NCBI GenBank assembly: GCA_002784945.1
Contig: PFMD01000064.1
Coordinates: forward strand, 1-35,961
DNA: 35,961 nt
Direction of reading: 5' to 3'
Source: Candidatus Kerfeldbacteria bacterium CG_4_10_14_0_8_um_filter_42_10
Lineage (GTDB): Bacteria; Patescibacteriota; Patescibacteriia; UM-FILTER-42-10
In this document: positions 15,663 through 22,845 of the stretch, in pieces
Layout of the letters: every line of letters begins with the position of its first letter
Numbering within the stretch: the first letter of the stretch is position 1
The notes under the pieces: model-generated
Told to the model about the DNA's origin: nothing
The model's input: only the letters and a program-made list of their open reading frames with translations
Database searches by the model: none
Translations under genes and position numbers: made by a program

Positions 15663-15766
15663 TAGCTTCTTAGGTTGGTAGCTTATTAGCTTTTTAGTTA
15701 AGCTATCTACAAGAAGTCTAAGAAGCTAAAAAGCTACAAGCTACAAGCTAATCTTCTACAAGCTAA
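15663..15766. repeat. Octamer-built inverted repeat (TAGCTTnn)
   Basis: Left arm units TAGCTTCT, TAGGTTGG, TAGCTTAT, TAGCTTTT; right arm AAGCTAAA, AAGCTACA and 7-base variants. Exact 11-bp pairs include TAGCTTCTTAG (15663-15673) with its complement at 15718-15728, and TAGCTTTTTAG (15687-15697) with 15726-15736. Fills the gap before ruvA. Same family as 28697. Confidence 0.75.
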
Positions 15767-15770
15767 AGAC

Positions 15771-16355
15771 ATGATCACCTATCTTAAAGGAAAGGTAAAA
15801 TATAAGAACAAAACCTACATTGTGATTGACGTTCATGATGTGGGGTACCGGGTGTTTGTGGCACCTCAATTCCAAGACAAAATTAAAGAAGATCAGGCGG
15901 TTGAATTGTACACTTTCCAGCATGTGGGAGAAGATAAAACGGAGCTTTACGGCTTTGAACAGATTGACGAATTGGAATTCTTCGAGCAATTAATCCACAT
16001 TTCCGGGATCGGGCCCAAATCCGCTTTAGGGATTCTAACTCAGGCCAAAGTGGACGAAGTTAAGCGGGCGGTAATCCACGGTGATTCCTCGCTACTAACC
16101 AAGGTTTCAGGGATCGGAAAGAAAACCGCCGAAAGGATTATTCTGGAATTAAAAAATAAAATTGATGTTTCCGATAAAGAAGCCAAGGAATTTCTAAAAG
16201 GAGGAATTAAGGATGATGTCGAGACCATCGACGCCCTGGTCAGTTTGGGGTATTCGCTTAGCGAAGCGCGCGAAGCATTAAAGCTGATCCCCGAAGAAGC
16301 CACTGCCATTGAGCAAAAAGTCAGGGCCGCTCTTAAGTTACTAGGAAAAAAATAA
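15771..16355 (+). CDS. ruvA: Holliday junction helicase subunit RuvA
   Basis: 194 residues, usual length. N-terminal OB domain (MITYLKGKVKYKNKTYIVID, ELYTFQHVGEDKTELYGF), central double helix-hairpin-helix (HISGIGPKSALGIL and VSGIGKKTAERIILELK), and a C-terminal three-helix domain that contacts RuvB (IDALVSLGYSLSEAREAL). RuvA tetramers hold the four-way junction flat for branch migration by RuvB. ruvB and ruvC are not in this window. Surrounded by intergenic hairpins and without a clear ribosome-binding site. Confidence 0.97.
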   Translation: MITYLKGKVKYKNKTYIVIDVHDVGYRVFVAPQFQDKIKEDQAVELYTFQHVGEDKTELYGFEQIDELEFFEQLIHISGIGPKSALGILTQAKVDEVKRAVIHGDSSLLTKVSGIGKKTAERIILELKNKIDVSDKEAKEFLKGGIKDDVETIDALVSLGYSLSEAREALKLIPEEATAIEQKVRAALKLLGKK

Positions 16356-16419
16356 ATTCGCTAAATATTATCTTTGATGGCTAATAGAATTATTAGCTGA
16401 AATATGAAATCCTAATTGA

Positions 16420-16486
16420 ATTGTTAAATTGCTATATTGTTTTGCTTACTGTTTACAAAGTTGAACAATTTAACAATATAGCAATA
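16420..16486. repeat. Octamer-built inverted repeat (ATTGTTnn)
   Basis: Units ATTGTTAA, ATTGCTAT, ATTGTTTT facing CAATTTAA, CAATATAG, CAATATAT. A 14-bp exact stem pairs ATTGCTATATTGTT (16428-16441) with 16472-16485; an alternative 11-bp register pairs 16421-16431 with 16466-16476. Between ruvA and the FemAB gene. Confidence 0.72.
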
Positions 16487-16497
16487 TATCGCTATAG

Positions 16498-17520
16498 ATG
16501 GAAGTAAAAATCCTAGAAGACCAAAACCAAATAGATGAATTCATAAAAGCCCAGCGGATAAAAAGTGGGTCTTTTTTACAATCCTATGAATGGGGGGAGT
16601 TTCAGAAGCATTACGGATACAAAATATGGCGCCTGGGAATATTTGACCAAGCGGAATTAAAGGCGGTGGCGCTGGTAATTAAATATCCGCTGCCTTTGGG
16701 AAAAAGCTATTTTTATTGCCCGAAAGGGCCTATTTTGGAGGGTCGAGAGTCGAGAGTCGAGGGTCGAGTCGAAATGTTTAATTTATTGTTTGGAAAATTG
16801 AAGGAGATTAGTAAAAACGAAAAGGTAATTTTCATAAAATTCGAGCCGCCGGTCAGTAAAAAGGAGTTCGAAGAATTGAAAGAGAACTTGGCATTAAAAG
16901 AAGCAAAAGCAGTTCAGCCCCAAAACAATTGGCTCCTTGATCTTGACGGCACCGAAGAAGGGATTTTAGCAAGAATGAAGCAGAAGACCCGCTATAATAT
17001 CCGGCTGGCGCAAAAAAAAGGAGTGAAAATTAAAGTCAGTGATGATTCAAAACAGATTGATCGACTTTTTGCGCTGGCCCAAGAGACGGCGGAAAGGAAT
17101 GATATTAAAACCCATCCGAAATCCTATTATCTGAAGATGATTGAAATGTTAGCACGACAAAAAATGGCAAAATTGTATCAGGCAGAATACAATCAAAAAA
17201 TCCTCGCCGTAAATTTAATGCTTTCCTTTGGTGATACGGCAACTTATCTCCATGGCGGATCGTCCAATGAATACCGCAATGTCATGGCTCCTTACCTTTT
17301 GCATTGGCAGGCCATTTTAGATGCCAAAAAAGAAGGAAAAAAATATTATGATTTCGGCGGCGTTGCTCCTGAAAATGAATCCAATCACAAATGGGCGGGA
17401 ATCTCTCGGTTCAAGCGGAGTTTCGGCGGTTTTCAGGTTAATAGTCCGGGCGCTCTTGATATGGTAATTAAACCTTTTTGGTACAAGCTGTATCAAATTG
17501 GCAGACGGTTCAAGAAATAA
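16498..17520 (+). CDS. FemAB/FemX-family aminoacyltransferase
   Basis: 340 residues, usual size. Tandem GNAT-like folds of the Fem family, which transfer amino acids from aminoacyl-tRNA to the peptide of lipid II to build peptidoglycan cross-bridges. Recognisable: FLQSYEWGEFQKHYGY near the N-terminus; the signature MKQKTRYNIRLAQKKGVKI; NLMLSFGDTATYLHGGSS; and the C-terminal YDFGGVAPENESNHKWAGI with RFKRSFGG. Residues about 81-91 (EGRESRVEGRV) are encoded by four heptamer direct repeats, a probable insertion in a loop. It fits with the Mur ligase at 30649 in giving the cell its own wall. Confidence 0.9.
   Translation: MEVKILEDQNQIDEFIKAQRIKSGSFLQSYEWGEFQKHYGYKIWRLGIFDQAELKAVALVIKYPLPLGKSYFYCPKGPILEGRESRVEGRVEMFNLLFGKLKEISKNEKVIFIKFEPPVSKKEFEELKENLALKEAKAVQPQNNWLLDLDGTEEGILARMKQKTRYNIRLAQKKGVKIKVSDDSKQIDRLFALAQETAERNDIKTHPKSYYLKMIEMLARQKMAKLYQAEYNQKILAVNLMLSFGDTATYLHGGSSNEYRNVMAPYLLHWQAILDAKKEGKKYYDFGGVAPENESNHKWAGISRFKRSFGGFQVNSPGALDMVIKPFWYKLYQIGRRFKK
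16741..16768. repeat. Four heptamer direct repeats inside the FemAB gene
   Basis: GGTCGAG, AGTCGAG, AGTCGAG, GGTCGAG in direct tandem within the coding sequence. 28 bases, not a multiple of three, yet the reading frame stays open. Same unit style as the heptamer hairpin at 30521. Confidence 0.85.
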
Positions 17521-17529
17521 TAATTTCAA

Positions 17530-17563
17530 CCCGAGGGCGGACAAACGTTTGCCCGTCTTCGGG
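17530..17563. terminator. GAAGGCG-related palindrome after the FemAB gene
   Basis: 34-nt near-palindrome from CCCGAGGGCGGACAAAC to GTTTGCCCGTCTTCGGG, nine bases after the stop. The mismatches are G-U tolerant on one strand. Shares the GGCGGACAAACGTTTG core with 12544. Confidence 0.65.
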
Positions 17564-17577
17564 ATAATGCGTTCATC

Positions 17578-17606
17578 TTGCCAAAAACAGCTCTATCTTC
17601 TATTAT
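17578..17606 (+). promoter_or_regulatory. Promoter upstream of the sugar nucleotidyltransferase
   Basis: -35 TTGCCA (17578-17583), 17-base spacer, -10 TATTAT (17601-17606). Confidence 0.6.
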
Positions 17607-17612
17607 AAATGC

Positions 17613-17637
17613 GTTACCCCAAAAAGGTAACTTTTTT
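17613..17637 (+). terminator. Hairpin plus T-tract at the expected transcript start
   Basis: GTTACC (17613-17618), loop CCAAAAA, GGTAAC (17626-17631), then six T. It may terminate FemAB read-through, but it also sits at about +1 of the promoter above and so could attenuate the nucleotidyltransferase operon. Confidence 0.65.
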
Positions 17638-17653
17638 ATAAGTAATAACTGCA

Positions 17654-18403
17654 ATGATTAAAAAAGTCATAATATCAGCTGCCGGACAAGGCAAACGGAT
17701 GAGACATCTTACCAAAGACAAGCCCAAGCACTTGATCGAAGTGAGGGGACATCCTTTTCTTTACTATCTTTTGGAAAATTTGAAGGAAGCCGGGTTAAAA
17801 GAAATTATCATCGTGATCGGGTACAAAAAAGAAGTTCTGGAAAAATTTATCAAAAAATACGATCCCAATATCACCATTTTGAATCAATCCGATTTTGTCG
17901 GAGAAGAATACGGCACCGCTTGCCCCATTAAATGCGCGGAGCATCTTATTAAGAACAAAAATTTTTTGTCAGTCTGCGGGGATAATTTATATTCCGTGGC
18001 TGACATAAAGCAACTGATGATTGATGACCATTATAACTATATTGCGGGAATAGTGGATGAGCATCCCGAAACTCACGGGGTTTTAGTCGCTAAGGAAAAA
18101 GATTTATCCTCGCACTCAAGACTTGAGCGTGAGGATTTACTGGAAAAAATAGTGGAGAAGTCAAATGAGTCTATGGGAAATTTAGTTAACACAGGAATGT
18201 ATAAATTCACGCCGGAGATATTCCAAGTTGTGAAAAAAATCTCCCTTTCTTCTCGGGGCGAATACGAAATAACCGACGCCATTTCCTTATTAGCAAAAGA
18301 AAATAAGGTAAAGATAAAAAAAATTAAGGATTATTGGCTGGAATTCACCAGGCCGGAAGATATCATTTCGGTAAGCAATTTTCTGAGCCAGCATTTCAAA
18401 TAG
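17654..18403 (+). CDS. Sugar-phosphate nucleotidyltransferase
   Basis: 249 residues. NTP_transferase fold: ISAAGQGKRMRHLTKDKPKHL holds the nucleotide-binding GxGxRM loop and the catalytic Lys region; IIVIGYKKEVLEKFI and SVCGDNLYS (metal-binding Asp) follow. Family members activate sugar-1-phosphates with dTTP, UTP or GTP for surface polysaccharides. It lacks the C-terminal left-handed beta helix of GlmU-like acetyltransferases. The exact sugar cannot be told. It starts an operon-like run with the YvcK-like and HAD genes. Confidence 0.85.
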   Translation: MIKKVIISAAGQGKRMRHLTKDKPKHLIEVRGHPFLYYLLENLKEAGLKEIIIVIGYKKEVLEKFIKKYDPNITILNQSDFVGEEYGTACPIKCAEHLIKNKNFLSVCGDNLYSVADIKQLMIDDHYNYIAGIVDEHPETHGVLVAKEKDLSSHSRLEREDLLEKIVEKSNESMGNLVNTGMYKFTPEIFQVVKKISLSSRGEYEITDAISLLAKENKVKIKKIKDYWLEFTRPEDIISVSNFLSQHFK

Positions 18404-18432
18404 TTCTAGGAAATGGTTACGAAACTGTTTCT

Positions 18433-19437
18433 ATGAAAAAGACGGGAATCAAAATTGTCACTATCGGCGGGGGGACGGGCAGTTCCCAGGTCCTTTTGGG
18501 ATTAAAAAAATATCCCGTTCAGCTTTCCGCTATCGTAACCATGACTGATAGCGGCGGATCGACGGGCAAACTGACTGCAAAATACAAAGTCCACCCCATG
18601 GGAGATGTTCGGCAAGCGCTGCTGGCGCTCTCTAACGCTGAACCGGCCGATCGAGAATTTTTTAACTTCCGCTTCGCCGGCAGCGGTTTAAAAGGGCACA
18701 GTTTAGGAAACCTGTTTTTAGCCGCTTTAGAAAAAGCGACTGGCGATTTCGAAAAATCCATTCAAATAATTAAAAAACTATTTTCCGTAGAAGGAAACGT
18801 TATTCCGGTCACTCTAGATTTTACTGACTTAGTGGCTTATTTAAAGAACGGCCGGAAATTGGTAAAAGAAGACCAATTGGGACTGCTTGAGAAAAAAGGA
18901 TACCACTTTAAAAAATTAGGATTGACTCGCAAAGCCAAAGCCAATCCCCAAGCGCTAAAGGCAATAAAAGAAGCGCAAGTAATTATCATTTGTCCCGGTA
19001 ATCCTTTGCGAAGCGTCCTGCCCAACTTTTTGATTGAAGGAATAAAACAAGCGGTAAAAAATTCCAAAGCGTCGGTAATTCTGATTGCCAATTTAATGAA
19101 TAAAAAAGGGCAGACCGATAATTTAACCCTTTTTGAACTAGTCGCTTTTTATGAACAGTACGCCGGCCCAAGGGCCATTGATTACGTAATTTATAATACG
19201 TCTAGCTTTCCGCCGAGTTTGCTGAAGAAATATCAATTAAAAGATGAATCTCCCTTAAAAACAGATAAAGAAAACCTATCCAGGTTATCTTATAAAACAA
19301 TCGGCGCTCCTCTTTTGGCAAAAACAGGCTATCGGCAGAAAAAAGGCGATGTTTTATTAAAGCGGACCGCTATTAGACACGACCCTAAAAAGCTTGCTAA
19401 GATGATTATGCGGGTTGTTTCCAAAACAAAGCAATGA
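18433..19437 (+). CDS. YvcK/CofD-like protein
   Basis: 334 residues from the ATG at 18433; a longer reading frame from 18334 overlaps the upstream gene and lacks support. Shows the CofD/YvcK fold signature: IVTIGGGTGSSQVLLGLKKYP, VTMTDSGGSTGKL, MGDVRQALLAL and KGHSLGNLFLAALEK. YvcK binds UDP-sugars and in Firmicutes supports cell-wall synthesis and growth on gluconeogenic carbon; CofD itself is a coenzyme F420 enzyme, unlikely here as no other F420 gene is seen. The link to a sugar nucleotidyltransferase fits a wall-related role (inference). The stop overlaps the next start by four bases. Confidence 0.85.
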   Translation: MKKTGIKIVTIGGGTGSSQVLLGLKKYPVQLSAIVTMTDSGGSTGKLTAKYKVHPMGDVRQALLALSNAEPADREFFNFRFAGSGLKGHSLGNLFLAALEKATGDFEKSIQIIKKLFSVEGNVIPVTLDFTDLVAYLKNGRKLVKEDQLGLLEKKGYHFKKLGLTRKAKANPQALKAIKEAQVIIICPGNPLRSVLPNFLIEGIKQAVKNSKASVILIANLMNKKGQTDNLTLFELVAFYEQYAGPRAIDYVIYNTSSFPPSLLKKYQLKDESPLKTDKENLSRLSYKTIGAPLLAKTGYRQKKGDVLLKRTAIRHDPKKLAKMIMRVVSKTKQ

Positions 19438-20063
19438 AAATAATTTTAGACTTTGATCATACTTTATTTAATGCGCAAGATTTCAAGCAAGCGTTAAGAG
19501 ATCGCTTCGCCTTGTTTGGAATTACCGCTCAGCAATTCGATGACACTTATTTTGCCATCAAGCAGCAGCTGGGTTATTATAATTATCACGAGCATCTAAA
19601 AATCTTAGCTCAAAATAGCAGGATCGATGAAAATGATTTGATTTTGAGTTTTCAAGAAATAGTCGATTCCGCCAAAGATTTCCTTTATCCGGACAGTTTG
19701 TTTTTTCTAAAAACCATAAAGAATATTCCGAATATTTCTGTTTATCTGTTAACCTTCGGTCAAGATGAACTCCAGCAATCCAAGATCGAAGCCAGCTGGA
19801 TCAAAGAATACTTTAATAAGATAATTGATACCAAAGAATCCAAAGCGGATTTATTAAAGATGGATCAGGATTCCAATATGGTGGTAATCAATGACCGAGG
19901 CAAAGAAATAGACGAAATCAAACAGCAGCTGCCCAACCTAAAAGCAATCTGGTTAAGAAGAGCGGATTCTTTCTATGTCAACGAAGTTTGCCGGCAAAAA
20001 GATTACGAAGCCAGCACTTTGGGCGAAGCTCTGAGTATTATCAAAACCCTGGTTAATAATTAA
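19434..20063 (+). CDS. HAD-like hydrolase
   Basis: 209 residues. The N-terminal ILDFDHTLFNA carries the DxD nucleophile motif of haloacid-dehalogenase phosphatases, with a helical cap (about 15-85), a second motif around YLLTFG (Thr) and an acidic motif at VVINDRGKEIDEI. Probably a small-molecule phosphatase; substrate unknown. The ATGA overlap with the YvcK-like gene shows translational coupling. Confidence 0.78.
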   Translation: MKIILDFDHTLFNAQDFKQALRDRFALFGITAQQFDDTYFAIKQQLGYYNYHEHLKILAQNSRIDENDLILSFQEIVDSAKDFLYPDSLFFLKTIKNIPNISVYLLTFGQDELQQSKIEASWIKEYFNKIIDTKESKADLLKMDQDSNMVVINDRGKEIDEIKQQLPNLKAIWLRRADSFYVNEVCRQKDYEASTLGEALSIIKTLVNN

Positions 20064-20073
20064 GAATAATCCA

Positions 20074-20316
20074 ATGAGCGAGCATAAAAGAGACGTGCAT
20101 GGCCATACCGTTTCCGGTGAAGACGATGCCTTGAACGGCATTAACTATCTGGATCATCACCTGGACTACCAAGAGGCGGAAGTTTTTTTCGATCAAGCCA
20201 AAAGGAACGGCGCGGCCCAGTTCGAAGATGATAAAAAGAAAAACTACACCATTATCCGCAACCAAGATGCCACTTATACCGTGGAGCGCCGCAAGGAATC
20301 CGGCGGCTGGTTTTGA
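20074..20316 (+). CDS. Small hypothetical protein
   Basis: 80 residues, very polar and charged, no signal peptide or membrane segment. The middle (NYLDHHLDYQEAEVFFDQAKRNGAAQFED) is probably helical; the end (YTIIRNQDATYTVERR) looks like two beta strands. It follows the HAD gene by ten bases, so probably the last gene of the same unit. Not recognised; a small soluble domain conserved among relatives is the likely explanation. Confidence 0.6.
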   Translation: MSEHKRDVHGHTVSGEDDALNGINYLDHHLDYQEAEVFFDQAKRNGAAQFEDDKKKNYTIIRNQDATYTVERRKESGGWF

Positions 20317-20376
20317 TTGGCACGCAACAAGGCTTTACCGAAAACGTTGATCGGATTGCCGTTTTGAATCTCTGAT

Positions 20377-20405
20377 TTGACACATATTTAAACCTATTGT
20401 AAGTT
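20377..20405 (+). promoter_or_regulatory. Possible promoter of the secreted paralogue pair
   Basis: -35 TTGACA (20377-20382), 17-base spacer, weak -10 TAAGTT (20400-20405). Confidence 0.45.
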
Positions 20406-20451
20406 GAATTTAGGCGTTCTCTAAACTACTTTATTCTTAAATGGAAATAAT

Positions 20452-21246
20452 ATGTTTAGATATCGTTATAGCCTCCTAATTGGAATAGGAGTTTTTTTAT
20501 TTGCTTCAATGACTCTTGCCTCTACTTGGAAATCGCCAAACTATCCGTATACTGATGATTTAAAAATAGGTAATTGCACATTGATAAATACCATAGCGGA
20601 AAAAGACGCCACGCATATTTACACGCTTAATCCTGGTTTTACCGTTCAGTTAAATTCTGCATATATTAATTATTGGAATCGTAATGCCCGTTGCGACGAA
20701 TTGCAGTTTCACGTTGATCACAATACATCTCTTACTACTTTGAATAATTGGCTTGGTCAAATAGCTGTTAGCTGGTACAAAAATATTAGTGCCACCCACC
20801 TTAATCATCAGACAATTAGCACTTCAAGGCATGAATGGTTTTACATTGACGAAAACGGAGTACACAGAATACCTGATATATTAACGGCTTGGTCATTTGG
20901 TCTATTATTGGACGATCGTTTTTCCGTAAATCCTTCACTTACTGACGCTTTTTACAATAATGTGACTATTGGCACTCCATTAAATTTCAATAATGGTCAG
21001 TACAAAACTCAGATTAATAATATTTGGAAAAATAACGCTTCTATAACTGACTCTGGTTTGCCCGCTACCCTTATAACAAATCTTAATTACTTAGATGCTT
21101 ATCATTATATAGGCCATCCTTTTGGCTATAATGGTGTTTTTGATAATTGTCAGTTAGATGGTTGGAATTTGGAAAGTCGCGTTTACGAAAATCTTCTGGA
21201 CTGGTCCTGGATGCTGCGTAACCACGACTGTCCGCTGGCAAGTTAG
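20452..21246 (+). CDS. Secreted protein of unknown family, paralogue 1
   Basis: 264 residues. N-terminal signal peptide (about 1-24, ending near TLASTW). Not recognised. Strongly similar along its length to the next gene: shared blocks include VAEKDA/IAEKDA-type motif with a preceding Cys (NCTLINTIAEKDA), WNRNARCDELQFHVDHNT, TISTSRHEWFY, and the closing WSWM-RN--CPLAS. His, Asp and Arg in the HVDHN and SRHEW motifs are kept in both, which could be a catalytic or metal site (inference). The Cys pairs suggest disulphides in an exported protein. More AT-rich than the island at 13-15 kb. Confidence 0.75.
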   Translation: MFRYRYSLLIGIGVFLFASMTLASTWKSPNYPYTDDLKIGNCTLINTIAEKDATHIYTLNPGFTVQLNSAYINYWNRNARCDELQFHVDHNTSLTTLNNWLGQIAVSWYKNISATHLNHQTISTSRHEWFYIDENGVHRIPDILTAWSFGLLLDDRFSVNPSLTDAFYNNVTIGTPLNFNNGQYKTQINNIWKNNASITDSGLPATLITNLNYLDAYHYIGHPFGYNGVFDNCQLDGWNLESRVYENLLDWSWMLRNHDCPLAS

Positions 21247-21267
21247 GTTTATTAATATCAATTCATT

Positions 21268-22053
21268 ATGAAAAAAATCATTTCAGTAACGTCAATTTTA
21301 TTTGTTTTATTTTTGGTTTCAGTAAAACAAAGCAATGCCTCCCCATGGATACCGCCTCAAGGTTTAGGCACTGAATTCTTAGAAGCCGGCGACTGCATTT
21401 TAGTTAATACGGTAGCGGAAAAAGATGCTAATCATGTGTATACTTTAAATCCCGACAATACAAGAGCGATTAATCAATCTTACGTTATGCGTTGGAGCAG
21501 AAATGCCAGGTGCGATGAAATCCAATTTCATGTCGATCACAATACGCCTATTAGCGTATTAAACAACTGGCTTGATAATGTCGCATACGGTTGGTACGCA
21601 AATCTCGGAAGTACTCATTTTAAAGGACAGACAGTAAGTACTTCCCGCCACGAATGGTTTTATGTCGATCAAAATGGAATATTGCAGCGAATACCGGATT
21701 GGTTAACAAGTTTATCTTGGGGTTTGCTTGTCAGTGACCGCCTTTCCGTTTCGCCCTATCATGCAGACAAGTTTTATGAGTTTGTAACCATAGGTCCACC
21801 TCTCGGTTTTAATGACGGTCAATACGCCGTTATAATAAATAACATTTGGAAGAATGGGAGTACGGATTATACTGGTTTGCCGCCTCGGCTTGCGGATGAA
21901 TTTAGCCGTCCAACTTACCTGACATGCAGTGATTATTTTTGTGGAATATTTGAAGCTTGCGAATATCAATCTAGTTTTCCTGGTGATCCGTATTATAATC
22001 TTTTTGACTGGTCCTGGATGATGCGCAATCCTGGCTGTCCGCTGGCAAGTTAA
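21268..22053 (+). CDS. Secreted protein of unknown family, paralogue 2
   Basis: 261 residues with an N-terminal signal peptide (about 1-24, ending near SNASPW). Tandem duplicate of the preceding gene, 21 bases downstream. It keeps the CILVNTVAEKDANHVYTLNPD block, WSRNARCDEIQFHVDHNT, TVSTSRHEWFY, LSWGLLVSDR, GFNDGQY, NIWKN and the C-terminal Cys-Pro-Leu-Ala-Ser. The two differ most near residues 215-240, before the C-terminus, where paralogue 2 gains extra cysteines (LTCSDYFCGIFEAC). Duplication followed by change in that loop suggests adaptation to different partners or ligands outside the cell (inference). Confidence 0.75.
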   Translation: MKKIISVTSILFVLFLVSVKQSNASPWIPPQGLGTEFLEAGDCILVNTVAEKDANHVYTLNPDNTRAINQSYVMRWSRNARCDEIQFHVDHNTPISVLNNWLDNVAYGWYANLGSTHFKGQTVSTSRHEWFYVDQNGILQRIPDWLTSLSWGLLVSDRLSVSPYHADKFYEFVTIGPPLGFNDGQYAVIINNIWKNGSTDYTGLPPRLADEFSRPTYLTCSDYFCGIFEACEYQSSFPGDPYYNLFDWSWMMRNPGCPLAS

Positions 22054-22077
22054 GATTCATCAAATTCCGCGGGTATG

Positions 22078-22110
22078 GGCTCGGCGTTTGACCGGGCCTT
22101 TGTTGTATTA
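22078..22110 (+). terminator. Intrinsic terminator after the secreted pair
   Basis: GGCTCGG (22078-22084), loop CGTTTGA, CCGGGCC (22092-22098; one G-U), then a T-rich stretch. Confidence 0.7.
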
Positions 22111-22137
22111 AAGCCAATAACTATTTATAATTAACCC

Positions 22138-22755
22138 ATGATCAAAGAATTTTTAAATCCCGATCGAGTAACATTGAGAATGGGAAGGGTGCTGGCGAAA
22201 GTTTCTTCCCGGCCGAATGTTTGGACAATTATTTCTGTTATCCCGGCGATAGCGGGTTTCTATTTGGTTTGGCGGCATAGTATTATCTGGAGCGTAGTTT
22301 GTTTCTTATTATCCGGATTTCTGGATTCCATTGACGGAGCGGTCGCCCGCTGTCAGGACAAAAGCACTTATTTAGGAGCTTTTATTGACGGTACGGTCGA
22401 TCGTTTTGTCGATTTTCTTCTGATTTTCAGTTTTCTTTTTTTAGCAATGCCTGATATCTTGTTTTCTTTTTCCTGGTGGGTGGTGATTGGCGCTTACTTC
22501 GCCTTAATGCCCACTTTTACCGTGGCTTATGCCAACCATCGTAAGGCGGTGCCCGATCCTACCGAAAAAGTCATCTGGCGCATTTTACACCGCTCGGAAA
22601 TGTACCCCTTATTTTTAATCGCTCTATTGGCCGCCGCTTTCAGTTTAACGACCGCCGCCTATCTGTTTATTTTTACGGCCATTCTTTCCATTATCACGAC
22701 TTTTCAGACAATCTATTTAGTGGTTAAAAAATCGAAGAATTATCCTCAGAATTAA
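22138..22755 (+). CDS. CDP-alcohol phosphatidyltransferase family protein
   Basis: 205 residues, several membrane helices. The family signature is exact: DG-x2-AR-x8-G-x3-D-x3-D in DGAVARCQDKSTYLG followed by AFIDGTVD. These enzymes swap CMP from a CDP-alcohol for a second alcohol, giving phospholipids such as phosphatidylglycerophosphate or phosphatidylinositol phosphate. The substrate cannot be told from sequence alone. Its stop codon touches the octamer repeat that follows. Confidence 0.92.
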   Translation: MIKEFLNPDRVTLRMGRVLAKVSSRPNVWTIISVIPAIAGFYLVWRHSIIWSVVCFLLSGFLDSIDGAVARCQDKSTYLGAFIDGTVDRFVDFLLIFSFLFLAMPDILFSFSWWVVIGAYFALMPTFTVAYANHRKAVPDPTEKVIWRILHRSEMYPLFLIALLAAAFSLTTAAYLFIFTAILSIITTFQTIYLVVKKSKNYPQN

Positions 22756-22842
22756 TTGTTTTATTGTTAAATTGCTTTATTGTTTTTAGACTTATTTGTT
22801 TGTCAGCAACAATTTTAACAATAAAACAATATAACAATATCT
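22755..22842. repeat. Octamer-built inverted repeat (ATTGTTnn)
   Basis: Units ATTGTTTT, ATTGTTAA, ATTGCTTT, ATTGTTTT against CAAT units. Exact 16-bp stem: ATTGTTTTATTGTTAA (22755-22770) with 22815-22830. Spans the gap to xseA, whose ATG is a few bases after the right arm. Confidence 0.8.
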
Positions 22843-22845
22843 TAA

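Noticed and set aside
18334-18432. Upstream extension of the YvcK-like protein
   Set aside because: It overlaps the nucleotidyltransferase by 70 bases and adds residues not seen in the family; ATG at 18433 directly precedes the conserved N-terminus.
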